Positions 1 through 5,051 of a stretch of DNA of 5,375 nt are shown piece after piece. Within the stretch, counting starts at the first letter, position 1; each line of letters opens with the position of its first letter. This DNA is from an uncultured Eubacteriales bacterium (GTDB lineage: Bacteria; Bacillota; Clostridia; Lachnospirales; Lachnospiraceae). A program made the translations under genes and the position numbers. The stretch spans positions 1 through 5,375 of the forward strand of contig URND01000161.1 in assembly GCA_900549105.1 (NCBI GenBank), given 5' to 3'. The notes below the pieces were generated by a model, which did not search any database, was not told where the DNA came from, and worked only from the letters and a program-made list of their open reading frames with translations.

Positions 1-242
1 AGCCGCGGCTGCGTCTCCTGCTTAATGTCCGCAGGACTTTCCGATTGGGCCGGAACAAGAGGAATCACATCGGCCTCCTTCCCGGAAAACCGTCCGATAC
101 CTTCGCCGAGCAGCGCCGTGGTGACAACGATGCCGCAGAGCAACAGCAGACAAAGGGCAAAAACCCCAAATGTCAGGCGTTTTTTATTGGAAACGGCTGC
201 GTTTTGCCGCGAAACCTTTTGAGTTATCCATAATTTCCCCAC
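1..242 (-). CDS. N-terminal part of a single-pass membrane protein of unknown function (3' end outside window)
   Basis: An open frame of 80 codons runs off the left edge. I chose the GTG start at 242-240 because it is preceded by GAGGAGG six bases upstream, and no ATG in this frame fits. The nearby ATG at 233 (MDNSKGF...) opens a different frame that stops after 15 codons. The protein begins MGKLWITQKVSRQ, has a basic patch (NKKR) near residues 19-22, then one strongly hydrophobic segment at about 24-45 (FGVFALCLLLLCGIVVTTAL). A polar, Pro/Glu/Ser-rich stretch follows, which looks like an extracytoplasmic linker. This is an N-in signal-anchor layout. It lies downstream of the TasA-like gene, behind a terminator, so it may be a third member of the locus through read-through or a separate unit. 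I do not recognise the family, and the functional domain would lie outside the window. Confidence 0.72.
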   Translation of the reverse strand, partial: MGKLWITQKVSRQNAAVSNKKRLTFGVFALCLLLLCGIVVTTALLGEGIGRFSGKEADVIPLVPAQSESPADIKQETQPR

Positions 243-328
243 AAAAATCCTCCTCACAAAATATTTTGTCTGCCTGCATCTTTCTTTTCATCTTTTCAGA
301 AAAGCAAACACATTTTGCTCCTTTGAGA

Positions 329-375
329 AAACGAAAAGCTCCTCTCCCTCCCGCCACGATAGGGGGAGAGGCTCT
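329..375 (-). terminator. Intrinsic terminator after the TasA-like gene
   Basis: On the minus strand, CCTCTCCC (371-364) pairs perfectly with GGGAGAGG (348-341) across a 15-nt loop. It is followed by AGCTTTTCGTTTTC, an interrupted U-tract. It sits 39 bases past the stop codon of the TasA-like gene and before the GTG start of the partial membrane protein, so it separates the two or lets only part of transcription through. Confidence 0.75.
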
Positions 376-409
376 TCTGTTCGTTATTTTCAAATGCGAT
401 ATCTACATA

Positions 410-1477
410 TCAGTCAATCTGGGTAACTTCCAGAGAGATGTCAAACATCGTACGCAGATTGGCAACGACATTTCCACCAACGGTTACAGTATAATCATCA
501 TCAGTATTGCTGATAGCCAATGCAGCCACTGAATCGCTAGTTGTATTAACTGAAACAACAACATTGCTAGGACTATTGTTGCCCCGGTCTGCAATCAGGT
601 CGCCCAGAATAGTATCGGCCGAGTCCGTATTACCATCTCCAAACTTCCATTCCCATTCCAGCTTTTCATTTCCAAACTTCGGGCCAGCCGTACCCAGATT
701 GGTGTTGGCGGCGAAATTGTCAGAAACCTCATAGGAAGCCTTAAATTCTTCATTGGCATTATCAGTTGCACCACTCTTTACTGCATTTGCCAACTTCCCT
801 GCAATTCCTACTGCAGTCTTGGATTCTCCTGTTCCACTGTTCCCGGTTGTACCGGTCAGCTTATACTCCACCGGATAATAGTCATTACCAAGCTCTGTCT
901 TGTTTGTCAAAACATAGTAGGTGCTGCTTGAATCGTATGTAGTAGCATCAACGACTTTCTCATAAGCATTATTTTTAAACACATAAACGCCATCGGTACT
1001 CGCATCCATGACCTTTTGCAAACTATCAGTATCACTTACTGTTGCTGGAACCAGCACACCATAAGTGCCCGCTTTCAGGAAGATATCCTCAGCCTTGATG
1101 GTGGTCTTAACTGTAACCGCCACCTCAGGAACACCGGAAATGCCGAAACTCAGGCCGTTGCCATAACTCTTTGTTCCTGGAGCAACAATATTATCACTTT
1201 TTGTTGCTGCGGCAACAGTGATGGAATCTTCACCTGGGTTAGCAACCCATGTAGCTGGCAGGTTAGCCTCGCCAGCAGCCGCAGTAGCTATAGCATAGGC
1301 ATCACTGTAGAGAGCGCCGCTGGTAGTAATATCCACTCCCCATTTTGCAACCCTCGCTGTATCATTAACGCTACCGCTGGTCGTATACTTTGCGAAGGTG
1401 CCGCCGATGATACTGGTAGTCAGCAATGTCAAAACCAGCAGTGCGGAAGCGGCTCGAAGTGCTTTGTTCTTTTTCAT
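410..1477 (-). CDS. TasA/camelysin-like secreted protein with SipW-type signal peptide
   Basis: A 355-residue exported protein. The ATG start has AGGAGG eight bases upstream. The N-terminus MKKNKALRAASALLVLTLLT is a basic-plus-hydrophobic signal. It is followed by IIGGTFAKYTTSGSVND and ARVAKWGVDI at about residues 23-50, the pattern typical of proteins processed by SipW-type signal peptidase, with cleavage probably near FA-K at 28-30. The rest is rich in Thr, Ser, Asn, Val and Gly, as expected of a beta-sandwich fibre or surface protein. A conserved-looking WEWKFGDGNTDSADTILGDL stretch lies at about 275-294, and the chain ends in a beta-strand-like MFDISLEVTQID. It carries no HExxH zinc motif, so a camelysin-type protease activity is not supported. 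It also has no LPxTG anchor and no C-terminal membrane segment. The signal peptidase gene lies 161 bases upstream on the same strand, which fits an enzyme-substrate pair. In Bacillus, TasA forms biofilm fibres; the same role here is inference. A tyrosine-rich block at about 163-204 (VYVFKNN, YYVLTNK, YYPVEYKL) looks like an insertion. Confidence 0.85.
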   Translation of the reverse strand: MKKNKALRAASALLVLTLLTTSIIGGTFAKYTTSGSVNDTARVAKWGVDITTSGALYSDAYAIATAAAGEANLPATWVANPGEDSITVAAATKSDNIVAPGTKSYGNGLSFGISGVPEVAVTVKTTIKAEDIFLKAGTYGVLVPATVSDTDSLQKVMDASTDGVYVFKNNAYEKVVDATTYDSSSTYYVLTNKTELGNDYYPVEYKLTGTTGNSGTGESKTAVGIAGKLANAVKSGATDNANEEFKASYEVSDNFAANTNLGTAGPKFGNEKLEWEWKFGDGNTDSADTILGDLIADRGNNSPSNVVVSVNTTSDSVAALAISNTDDDYTVTVGGNVVANLRTMFDISLEVTQID

Positions 1478-1536
1478 AGTTCTATCCTCCTCTCAGAGTT
1501 TTATTTGATTGACCCCACAGAAAAATTTCACGGGGC

Positions 1537-1566
1537 TTTGCTCTTGCCGTGGCCGTTCGGAGCAAA
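1537..1566 (-). other. Stem-loop in the sipW-tasA intergenic leader
   Basis: TTTGCTC at 1566-1560 (minus strand) pairs perfectly with GAGCAAA at 1543-1537. The 16-nt loop itself can fold GCC-AC-GGC. A second weaker element, CCCC/GGGG at 1535-1532 and 1516-1513, encloses a U-rich loop just downstream. The leader of the TasA-like gene is thus highly structured and ends at its ribosome binding site. It could affect mRNA stability or processing. There is no poly-U run, so it is not a standard terminator. Confidence 0.45.
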
Positions 1567-1605
1567 ACTTTTTCTGCCGGGCCAGGCATATTTAATCTAT
1601 TCAAA

Positions 1606-1627
1606 TTCGCAGCGTGGCTTCTGCGAA
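1606..1627 (-). other. Stem-loop just after the signal peptidase stop codon
   Basis: A perfect 7-bp inverted repeat, TTCGCAG and CTGCGAA, with an 8-nt loop lies 11 bases after the signal peptidase stop. On the minus strand it is followed by TTTGAATAG, too poor in U for an efficient terminator. It could be a weak terminator or an mRNA processing or stability element that lets the structural protein be made in larger amounts than its peptidase. Confidence 0.45.
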
Positions 1628-1638
1628 ACTGAATCAAA

Positions 1639-2310
1639 TCAGGAAACAGGTGTCTGATGATGGTCTTCTTCCTGTTTTGCTTTCTGTGCGCGGAGTTCCT
1701 CCAGTTCCCGCATAAGGGCATCGGTATCCGCCTGTTTTCTTTTCTCATATCTGCGCCTGCGCAGGATATCCCAGCCTACCAGCAGAAGAATCGGGCATAC
1801 AACGCATATGATCAGCCCAGCTGTCGTCTGCATAAACATGACTGCGTGACCTAAGCCGGGGATGCGCCGACCGTACACGCCCACCAGCTTGTCTGCCGGA
1901 ACCGGCACAGTATCATCGGCATTGTTGGCGTCACCTTTGGTTTTCCAAAGCAGGGAACCATCCTGCTCCGTCACTTCTGTCACCCGGTGCGTGACTATGC
2001 TGCTGCCATTGCCAGCCGGGTCAAAAAAGGCGATGACGTCGCCAACCTGAATATTTTCCGGCTCCGCCGTGCGGCAGATAATCAGATCGCCGCTCTGAAT
2101 TTCCGGAAACATGGAATCCGTAAGAACAATAAGCGGGAAGAAAGCTCCCACGCTGGGTACTTTATCCGGATTTGTAAAGCTGCGGATAATCAGTGTAATA
2201 TTGATTATCAAAACCGGGGTCAAAAGTATGCACAAAATTATGCCGACTACAGTCCCTATCTTATGACCTGCGGAGCTTGGTTCTTTCATGTTTTCTGTTG
2301 ACTTGTTCAT
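1639..2310 (-). CDS. sipW: Signal peptidase I, SipW (ER/archaeal) type
   Basis: A 223-residue membrane-bound serine protease that removes signal peptides from exported proteins. It has a transmembrane segment at about residues 19-43, then the catalytic serine in LTDSMFPEIQSGD (Ser66) and VTHRV (His108), where typical bacterial type I peptidases carry lysine. This Ser-His arrangement defines the SipW/SEC11 class. KTKGDANNADD (around Asp127, Asp132 and Asp133) supplies the conserved acidic region. A second transmembrane segment lies at about 157-181, followed by a basic stop-transfer (RRRRYEKRK) and a charged, probably coiled C-terminal tail to residue 223. The tail is longer than the catalytic domain needs. 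The ATG start has GGGAGG about ten bases upstream. The TasA-like gene downstream carries a matching signal peptide and is the probable substrate. Transcription probably starts from the promoter at 2346-2375, with possible read-through from the kinase gene. Confidence 0.93.
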   Translation of the reverse strand: MNKSTENMKEPSSAGHKIGTVVGIILCILLTPVLIINITLIIRSFTNPDKVPSVGAFFPLIVLTDSMFPEIQSGDLIICRTAEPENIQVGDVIAFFDPAGNGSSIVTHRVTEVTEQDGSLLWKTKGDANNADDTVPVPADKLVGVYGRRIPGLGHAVMFMQTTAGLIICVVCPILLLVGWDILRRRRYEKRKQADTDALMRELEELRAQKAKQEEDHHQTPVS

Positions 2311-2345
2311 ATCTGTGTTTCCTCCCGAGTTTGATACATAATTTT

Positions 2346-2375
2346 ATTATAAACCCTGTCTGGCACAGGGTTCAA
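2346..2375 (-). promoter_or_regulatory. Promoter of the sipW-tasA unit
   Basis: On the minus strand TTGAAC (2375-2370, four of six consensus bases) is separated by 18 bp from a perfect TATAAT (2351-2346). It lies 20 bases past the kinase stop codon and about 35 bases ahead of the signal peptidase start. It suggests that signal peptidase and TasA-like protein can be expressed independently of the two-component operon upstream. Confidence 0.72.
2352..2372. repeat. Perfect palindrome inside the promoter spacer (candidate operator)
   Basis: AACCCTGT and ACAGGGTT form a perfect 8-bp inverted repeat around a 5-nt centre, CTGGC on the plus strand. It fills the spacer exactly between the -35 and -10 boxes and overlaps the -35 by three bases. 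This is where a dimeric repressor, or a MerR-like spacer-distorting activator, would bind. As RNA it would also form a hairpin after the kinase stop codon, but TTTATAATAAAATT is a poor U-tract, so terminator activity would be weak at best. Confidence 0.6.
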
Positions 2376-2394
2376 GGTAACCGGGCATTTTTTC

Positions 2395-3696
2395 TCAAAA
2401 TTCATATGTTGTTTCCACTTTTCCCGTCTTCACCATAACATCCAGCACGAAATTTCCGCTGTCTGTATAGGCGAACATTTCTCCGTCAAGGGATGCAGCG
2501 GCCTCCTGTATGGAAGTAAGTCCGAAGCCGTGTCCCGGCTCCTTTTTCCCGCTTTTCGGAAGACTGTGCCTCTCAACGGACAAATCCCTGCGGCATTTAT
2601 TTTTTATTCTGATCAACAAGTAATCCCTGCTGTATTTCATTTGTACCGAAGCTTCTCTTTCCTTTACAGGAAGCTCTGCCGACGCCTCCCAAGCATTTTC
2701 CAAAGCGTTGGAAAGAATTCTGCACAGCTCCATGTATGGAAGCTTTTCTTCACTAATCTGGATATCCAAACGAAGACACATATCAAGTTCCTGAAATTTT
2801 CGGGCGTAATAGCTGAATACGGCGTTTAAATACGCATTGGAGCAAATGGGCTGAAGCACAGGCTCCATTTCGGCTTCCATATTTTTCAGGTAGTCTGCCG
2901 CTTCCGCTGTTTTCCCCGCCGACAAAAGCCCCGACAGTGTAACGGTATGGGTTTTCATGTCATGTTTTAATTTTCGTATCTCCTGCTGATTTTCGAGCTG
3001 AAGCTCCAGCGAATATTTCTGCTCTGATAGAATCCTCTCGCTTTGCTGCTTCCGATTCAGCAAAAACTGCCGGTAAAGCGCGGTGAACATTGTCGCATAA
3101 GTAAAAAACATTAAAAGCAGAATCAGCAGGCACACTGGCGTGTCCTCAGGCCGTTCGGCAATATTGGTGGGAAAATTAGACACGACTGCCAGCAGCACAT
3201 AATACAGCATGGTCATGCCTGAAAAAATCCCCCAGCCTTTGTCAACCGTTTTCTGCAGTTCCAAATAGGGCTTTCTGAAATACCGATATACAAGATACTC
3301 CAAAAGGGGAAACAGAATAAGCCTGCTTACAAGCATCAGCACATTTTGTCCGCCGCCCAAATAGGTATCCAAAAGATTGGTCGCCACCAGCACCCACAGG
3401 CACATAGTGTCCGCAAGGCAGAAGGTGAGCAGGAATTTGCCCTTCCTGTCCTCAGAAAGTATCCAAAAATAGAGAAGACTCGGCAGGGAACAGGTTAAAA
3501 GAAACAGCTTCCCCATCTGATTTCCAAGCACTGCCAGTCCGATTCCGTTAAGCAGCATCAATACGCCTATCCCGGCTCCTGACAGAATCCATGTCCTTTT
3601 TCTGCTAAAACGCGACCGGAACAGCATAACAAATATCAGTGCAAGATGAATAAGACTCCAATAAATGGACAAATCCCGAAGAAATATATTGCCCAT
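2395..3696 (-). CDS. AgrC-like sensor histidine kinase (GHKL ATPase type)
   Basis: A 433-residue membrane kinase that probably phosphorylates the response regulator encoded just upstream. The first half (about 1-207) holds six or seven hydrophobic segments, the multi-pass input domain seen in peptide-sensing AgrC/ComD-type kinases. A helical linker at about 210-240 leads to IRKLKHDMKTH, with the probable phosphoacceptor His245. The ATPase domain shows an N box (LSNALENAWEAS, Asn330 and Asn334) and a G box (GHGFGLTSIQEAA, about 388-400). This matches the HATPase_c_5 subgroup rather than classical HisKA kinases. I prefer the ATG at 3696, with GAGGTGG seven bases upstream; a GTG three bases earlier is also possible. 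The start overlaps the regulator stop as TGATG, which indicates translational coupling. No AgrB/AgrD peptide genes are present, so the ligand is unknown. Confidence 0.9.
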   Translation of the reverse strand: MGNIFLRDLSIYWSLIHLALIFVMLFRSRFSRKRTWILSGAGIGVLMLLNGIGLAVLGNQMGKLFLLTCSLPSLLYFWILSEDRKGKFLLTFCLADTMCLWVLVATNLLDTYLGGGQNVLMLVSRLILFPLLEYLVYRYFRKPYLELQKTVDKGWGIFSGMTMLYYVLLAVVSNFPTNIAERPEDTPVCLLILLLMFFTYATMFTALYRQFLLNRKQQSERILSEQKYSLELQLENQQEIRKLKHDMKTHTVTLSGLLSAGKTAEAADYLKNMEAEMEPVLQPICSNAYLNAVFSYYARKFQELDMCLRLDIQISEEKLPYMELCRILSNALENAWEASAELPVKEREASVQMKYSRDYLLIRIKNKCRRDLSVERHSLPKSGKKEPGHGFGLTSIQEAAASLDGEMFAYTDSGNFVLDVMVKTGKVETTYEF

Positions 3697-4394
3697 CACT
3701 CCACCACCTCAAACAAGATTTCTCTGTATCTTCCTTTTACTTTGTCGTAATACCTTCTGGATATCGGAATTTTCTCTCCGCCAAGTATCAAGTCAGTACC
3801 GCTGAGACTCTCCACATGATACATATTGACGATAAAGCTCTGATGACAGCGCATAAAAATTTCTCCGCATATCTGATGCTCCAAATCATTGAGTTTTCCC
3901 GTGCTTTCCTGGGTACTTCCATCTGTGCAGCAAATATAAAGAGTATGCCCTCTGCTTCCGATATAGCGAATTTTACTGTAAAGAATCGCTCCGCTTTTCC
4001 CCCGCCAGGAATAAACCAGCTTTTGCTCATTTCCGCGGGCAAGCATTTTCTGCACCTTCGCAAGCAGTTTTTCAAGCTGTTCCTTCGCCACCGGTTTAAT
4101 TAAGTACTGAATGGCGTAAAGGTCGTAAGCCTCCCTGTAAAATTCATCGCTGGTTGAGACAAAACAGATAACCGCCTCTTCATGGATATTGCGCAGTTTT
4201 TCTGCCAACTCAAGCCCATTCATAGATTTATCCATATAAATATCCAACAGGTAGAGATCATAGAGCTGTTTTCCGCCTTCTATGTCTGTCAAAAGGTCGC
4301 TTGCTCCGGAGTACACAGTGACCTCATGCATTGTCAATTTGCTTTTCAGGGAAAGCGCATCCTCTGGACAGTCATCGCAAACCGCAATCCGCAT
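3696..4394 (-). CDS. LytTR-family response regulator (AgrA/ComE-like)
   Basis: A 232-residue cytoplasmic DNA-binding regulator, partner of the kinase encoded next. The N-terminal receiver domain starts MRIAVCDDCPED (acidic pair Asp7/Asp8), has phosphoacceptor Asp51 in LYLLDIYMD, a Ser/Thr switch in CFVSTSDE near 80, and Lys100 in YLIKP. The C-terminal LytTR domain spans about 125-228 and shows the typical IFMRCHQSFIVNM (about 179-191) and IPISRRYYDKVK (about 209-220). The start was set at the ATG at 4394 because AAGGAGG lies seven to eight bases upstream. The GTG at 4400 would sit directly against that ribosome binding site, so it is unlikely. The gene is first in the operon, behind a TATAAT promoter at 4491-4496 and a pair of 9-bp repeats at 4518-4547 that fit LytTR binding, so autoregulation is likely. 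Confidence 0.93.
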   Translation of the reverse strand: MRIAVCDDCPEDALSLKSKLTMHEVTVYSGASDLLTDIEGGKQLYDLYLLDIYMDKSMNGLELAEKLRNIHEEAVICFVSTSDEFYREAYDLYAIQYLIKPVAKEQLEKLLAKVQKMLARGNEQKLVYSWRGKSGAILYSKIRYIGSRGHTLYICCTDGSTQESTGKLNDLEHQICGEIFMRCHQSFIVNMYHVESLSGTDLILGGEKIPISRRYYDKVKGRYREILFEVVE

Positions 4395-4490
4395 GGACAC
4401 CCCTCCTTACATTTTATGGTAAGCCAAAAAGGCTGTTATGTACGGAAAATTTTTTCATCCACAACTGCCTTTTTCTGATTTCTTTGATTT

Positions 4491-4519
4491 ATTATATCAT
4501 TTTTCCCACTGCATCGCTA
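4491..4519 (-). promoter_or_regulatory. Candidate activator-dependent promoter of the two-component operon
   Basis: A perfect TATAAT lies on the minus strand at 4496-4491. At the 17-bp spacing stands TAGCGA (4519-4514), which matches only three of six -35 bases. A good -10 with a poor -35, directly abutting the repeats at 4518-4547, is the layout of a promoter that needs an activator. The leader to the regulator start is about 90 nt and contains a small hairpin (AGCC/GGCT, 4422-4434). Confidence 0.6.
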
Positions 4520-4547
4520 TGTTAATTTTGCTTCGAATTACGTTAAT
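4518..4547. promoter_or_regulatory. Direct repeats resembling a LytTR-regulator binding site
   Basis: TATGTTAAT (4518-4526) and TACGTTAAT (4539-4547) differ at one base and are separated by 12 bp, so they start 21 bp apart, two helical turns. The identity extends to GTTAATTTTG in both copies. The known AgrA/ComE-type half-site pattern is [TA][AC][CA]GTTN[AG][TG], in pairs with about 12 bp between. The second copy fits it fully and the first fits at eight of nine positions. The site is 124 bases ahead of the LytTR regulator and about 50 bases ahead of the divergent small peptide gene, so it could serve either or both. Confidence 0.65.
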
Positions 4548-4554
4548 TTTGTCT

Positions 4555-4588
4555 CAAGGCAGGATTGTTTCTGAGCCTTGCAGAAAGG
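4555..4588 (+). promoter_or_regulatory. Mutually exclusive hairpins before the small peptide ribosome binding site
   Basis: CAAGGC (4555-4560) can pair with GCCTTG (4575-4580). The same CCTT (4576-4579) can instead pair with AAGG (4585-4588), which is part of the AAGGAGG ribosome binding site. The ribosome binding site also lies in a self-complementary GAGGCCTC (4588-4595). Translation control by alternative folds is common in type I toxin mRNAs. Here it is inferred from pairing alone, and the stems are short. I found no convincing plus-strand promoter for this transcript. Confidence 0.4.
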
Positions 4589-4599
4589 AGGCCTCTTCT

Positions 4600-4683
4600 A
4601 TGAGTACATATGAGGAATTACAGCTGATTGTATCCATTGCGTTACTGATTGTTGCAATACTGACTTATACACATAGAAAATAG
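4600..4683 (+). CDS. Small hydrophobic peptide, putative holin-like (type I) toxin
   Basis: A 27-residue peptide: MSTYEELQL, then a hydrophobic helix of about 15 residues (IVSIALLIVAILTYT), ending in a basic HRK tail. The short acidic or polar head with an aromatic and Glu-Leu motif, single membrane span and charged tail match the putative holin-like toxin group (Hol_Tox) of Firmicutes, which are type I toxins that damage the membrane when overexpressed. The ATG has AAGGAGG eight bases upstream, a strong site for so small a gene. The stop codon TAG lies inside a hairpin (4680-4713). A minus-strand consensus-class promoter at 4782-4809 points at its 3' end and would make an antisense RNA, the usual partner of such toxins. 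It is the only clearly plus-strand gene in the window. The family call is from pattern memory, so toxicity is unproven. Confidence 0.75.
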   Translation: MSTYEELQLIVSIALLIVAILTYTHRK

Positions 4684-4713
4684 CGCCCCTGCTCTAGTAA
4701 AGTAAGGCGCTAT
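4676..4713 (-). terminator. Terminator of the antisense RNA, also covering the toxin stop codon
   Basis: A perfect 8-bp stem, ATAGCGCC (4680-4687) with GGCGCTAT (4706-4713), has an 18-nt loop. On the minus strand it runs straight into TTTTC, a short U-tract. In the plus direction it is followed by CTTCGATAACC, so it is less likely to end the toxin mRNA there, although it may protect that mRNA's 3' side. Confidence 0.6.
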
Positions 4714-4775
4714 CTTCGATAACCTTATAATGCCGGGAACGGATAGGTGTGTTCTATCGTACCGGCTCCCTTGTT
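4676..4775 (-). ncRNA. Predicted antisense antitoxin RNA of about 100 nt
   Basis: Transcription from the promoter at 4782-4809 should start near 4775 and end at the hairpin plus U-tract near 4676. The RNA would have two hairpins. The 5' one is GCCGG/CCGGC (4766-4762 with 4736-4732), with an inner GATAG/CTATC (4758-4754 with 4746-4742). The 3' one is the terminator stem. It would overlap the stop codon and the 3' untranslated region of the small peptide mRNA, as antisense RNAs of convergent type I toxin-antitoxin loci do. No open frame of note lies in it. The ends are estimates. Confidence 0.62.
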
Positions 4776-4781
4776 AAGTAT

Positions 4782-4809
4782 ATTATACCAAATATACCGA
4801 AAATGTCAA
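4782..4809 (-). promoter_or_regulatory. Perfect-consensus promoter facing the small peptide gene
   Basis: On the minus strand, TTGACA (4809-4804) and TATAAT (4787-4782) both match the vegetative sigma factor consensus at all six bases, with a 16-bp spacer. It is the strongest promoter in the window. The transcript would run leftwards into the 3' end of the 27-residue peptide gene. No coding sequence explains it, so an antisense RNA is the best reading. Confidence 0.82.
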
Positions 4810-4883
4810 ACCCTCCATAAGCCCGCCCGGCCAGAATTAAGCTTGATTGCCTTATCTGGACCGACATAAATTTGGGTAACTTT

Positions 4884-4919
4884 ACAAAAAGAAAAAGCCT
4901 TGAAAATCAAGACTTTTTC
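4884..4919 (-). terminator. Terminator of the tRNA-Ala gene
   Basis: On the minus strand GAAAAAGTCTTG (4919-4908) pairs with CAAGGCTTTTTC (4902-4891) over 12 positions including one G-U, with a 5-nt loop, followed by TTTTTG. It begins four bases after the tRNA 3' end. Confidence 0.85.
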
Positions 4920-4922
4920 GAA

Positions 4923-4994
4923 TGGAGCATACGGGACTTGAACCCGTGACCTCCACACTGCCAGTGTGGCGTGCTCCCACTGCACCAATGCCCC
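4923..4994 (-). tRNA. tRNA-Ala, anticodon GGC
   Basis: A complete 72-nt cloverleaf. The acceptor arm GGGGCAT/ATGCTCC contains the G3-U70 wobble pair that marks alanine tRNAs, with discriminator A. The D arm is GTGC/GCAC. The anticodon arm is CCACA/TGTGG around CTGGCAG, giving anticodon GGC, which reads GCC. The variable loop is AGGTC, and the T arm ACGGG/CCCGT encloses TTCAAGT. The 3' CCA is not encoded (TTCG follows), so it must be added after transcription. It is a single gene with its own promoter and terminator. Confidence 0.96.
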
Positions 4995-5022
4995 AAATTA
5001 TGATATTATTTGCAACGCATAT

Positions 5023-5051
5023 ATTATACCATAAAATGTCCGGGATAACAA
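5023..5051 (-). promoter_or_regulatory. Promoter of tRNA-Ala
   Basis: On the minus strand TTGTTA (5051-5046, four of six) is followed after 17 bp by TATAAT (5028-5023). A TGG just ahead of TATAAT gives an extended -10. Transcription would start near 5016, about 20 bases before the mature tRNA. The -35 and spacer lie inside the loop and left arm of the terminator at 5033-5078. Confidence 0.75.

Noticed and set aside
184..393. 69-codon minus-strand frame ending MDNSKGFAAKRSRFQ
   Set aside because: It runs across the terminator at 329-375 and overlaps the start of the better-supported GTG frame, which has the ribosome binding site and a membrane segment.
410..1477. Camelysin-type metalloprotease activity for the TasA-like protein
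   Set aside because: No HExxH or other zinc-binding motif is visible; the similarity is to the fold and the signal peptide class only.
1016..1657. 213-codon plus-strand frame
   Set aside because: It lies antisense within the TasA-like gene and its leader. It is Cys/Ser/Asn-rich without a domain pattern or ribosome binding site, and the minus-strand gene is clearly the real one.
1482..1748. 88-codon minus-strand frame over the sipW end and tasA leader
   Set aside because: It overlaps the signal peptidase gene in another frame, has Arg-rich low-complexity content and lacks any domain pattern. It is a shadow plus intergenic read-through.
2352..2372. Palindrome after the kinase gene as its main terminator
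   Set aside because: It is followed by TTTATAATAAAATT rather than a U-run and lies exactly between promoter boxes, so an operator role is the better fit.
4395..4400. GTG at 4400 as start of the response regulator
   Set aside because: It lies against the AAGGAGGG ribosome binding site with almost no spacing. The ATG at 4394 has normal spacing and begins directly at the receiver-domain strand MRIAVCDD.
4521..4551. Two GTTAATTTTG copies as the start of a CRISPR or longer repeat array
   Set aside because: Only two copies of ten bases occur, with an 11-bp gap; the spacing fits a regulator site and no further units are present.
4806..4988. 60-codon minus-strand frame (MVQWEHATLAVWRSRVQVPYAPF...)
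   Set aside because: It is translated through the tRNA-Ala gene and its terminator. The VWRSRVQVPYAP motif is the familiar artefact of reading a tRNA T arm as protein.
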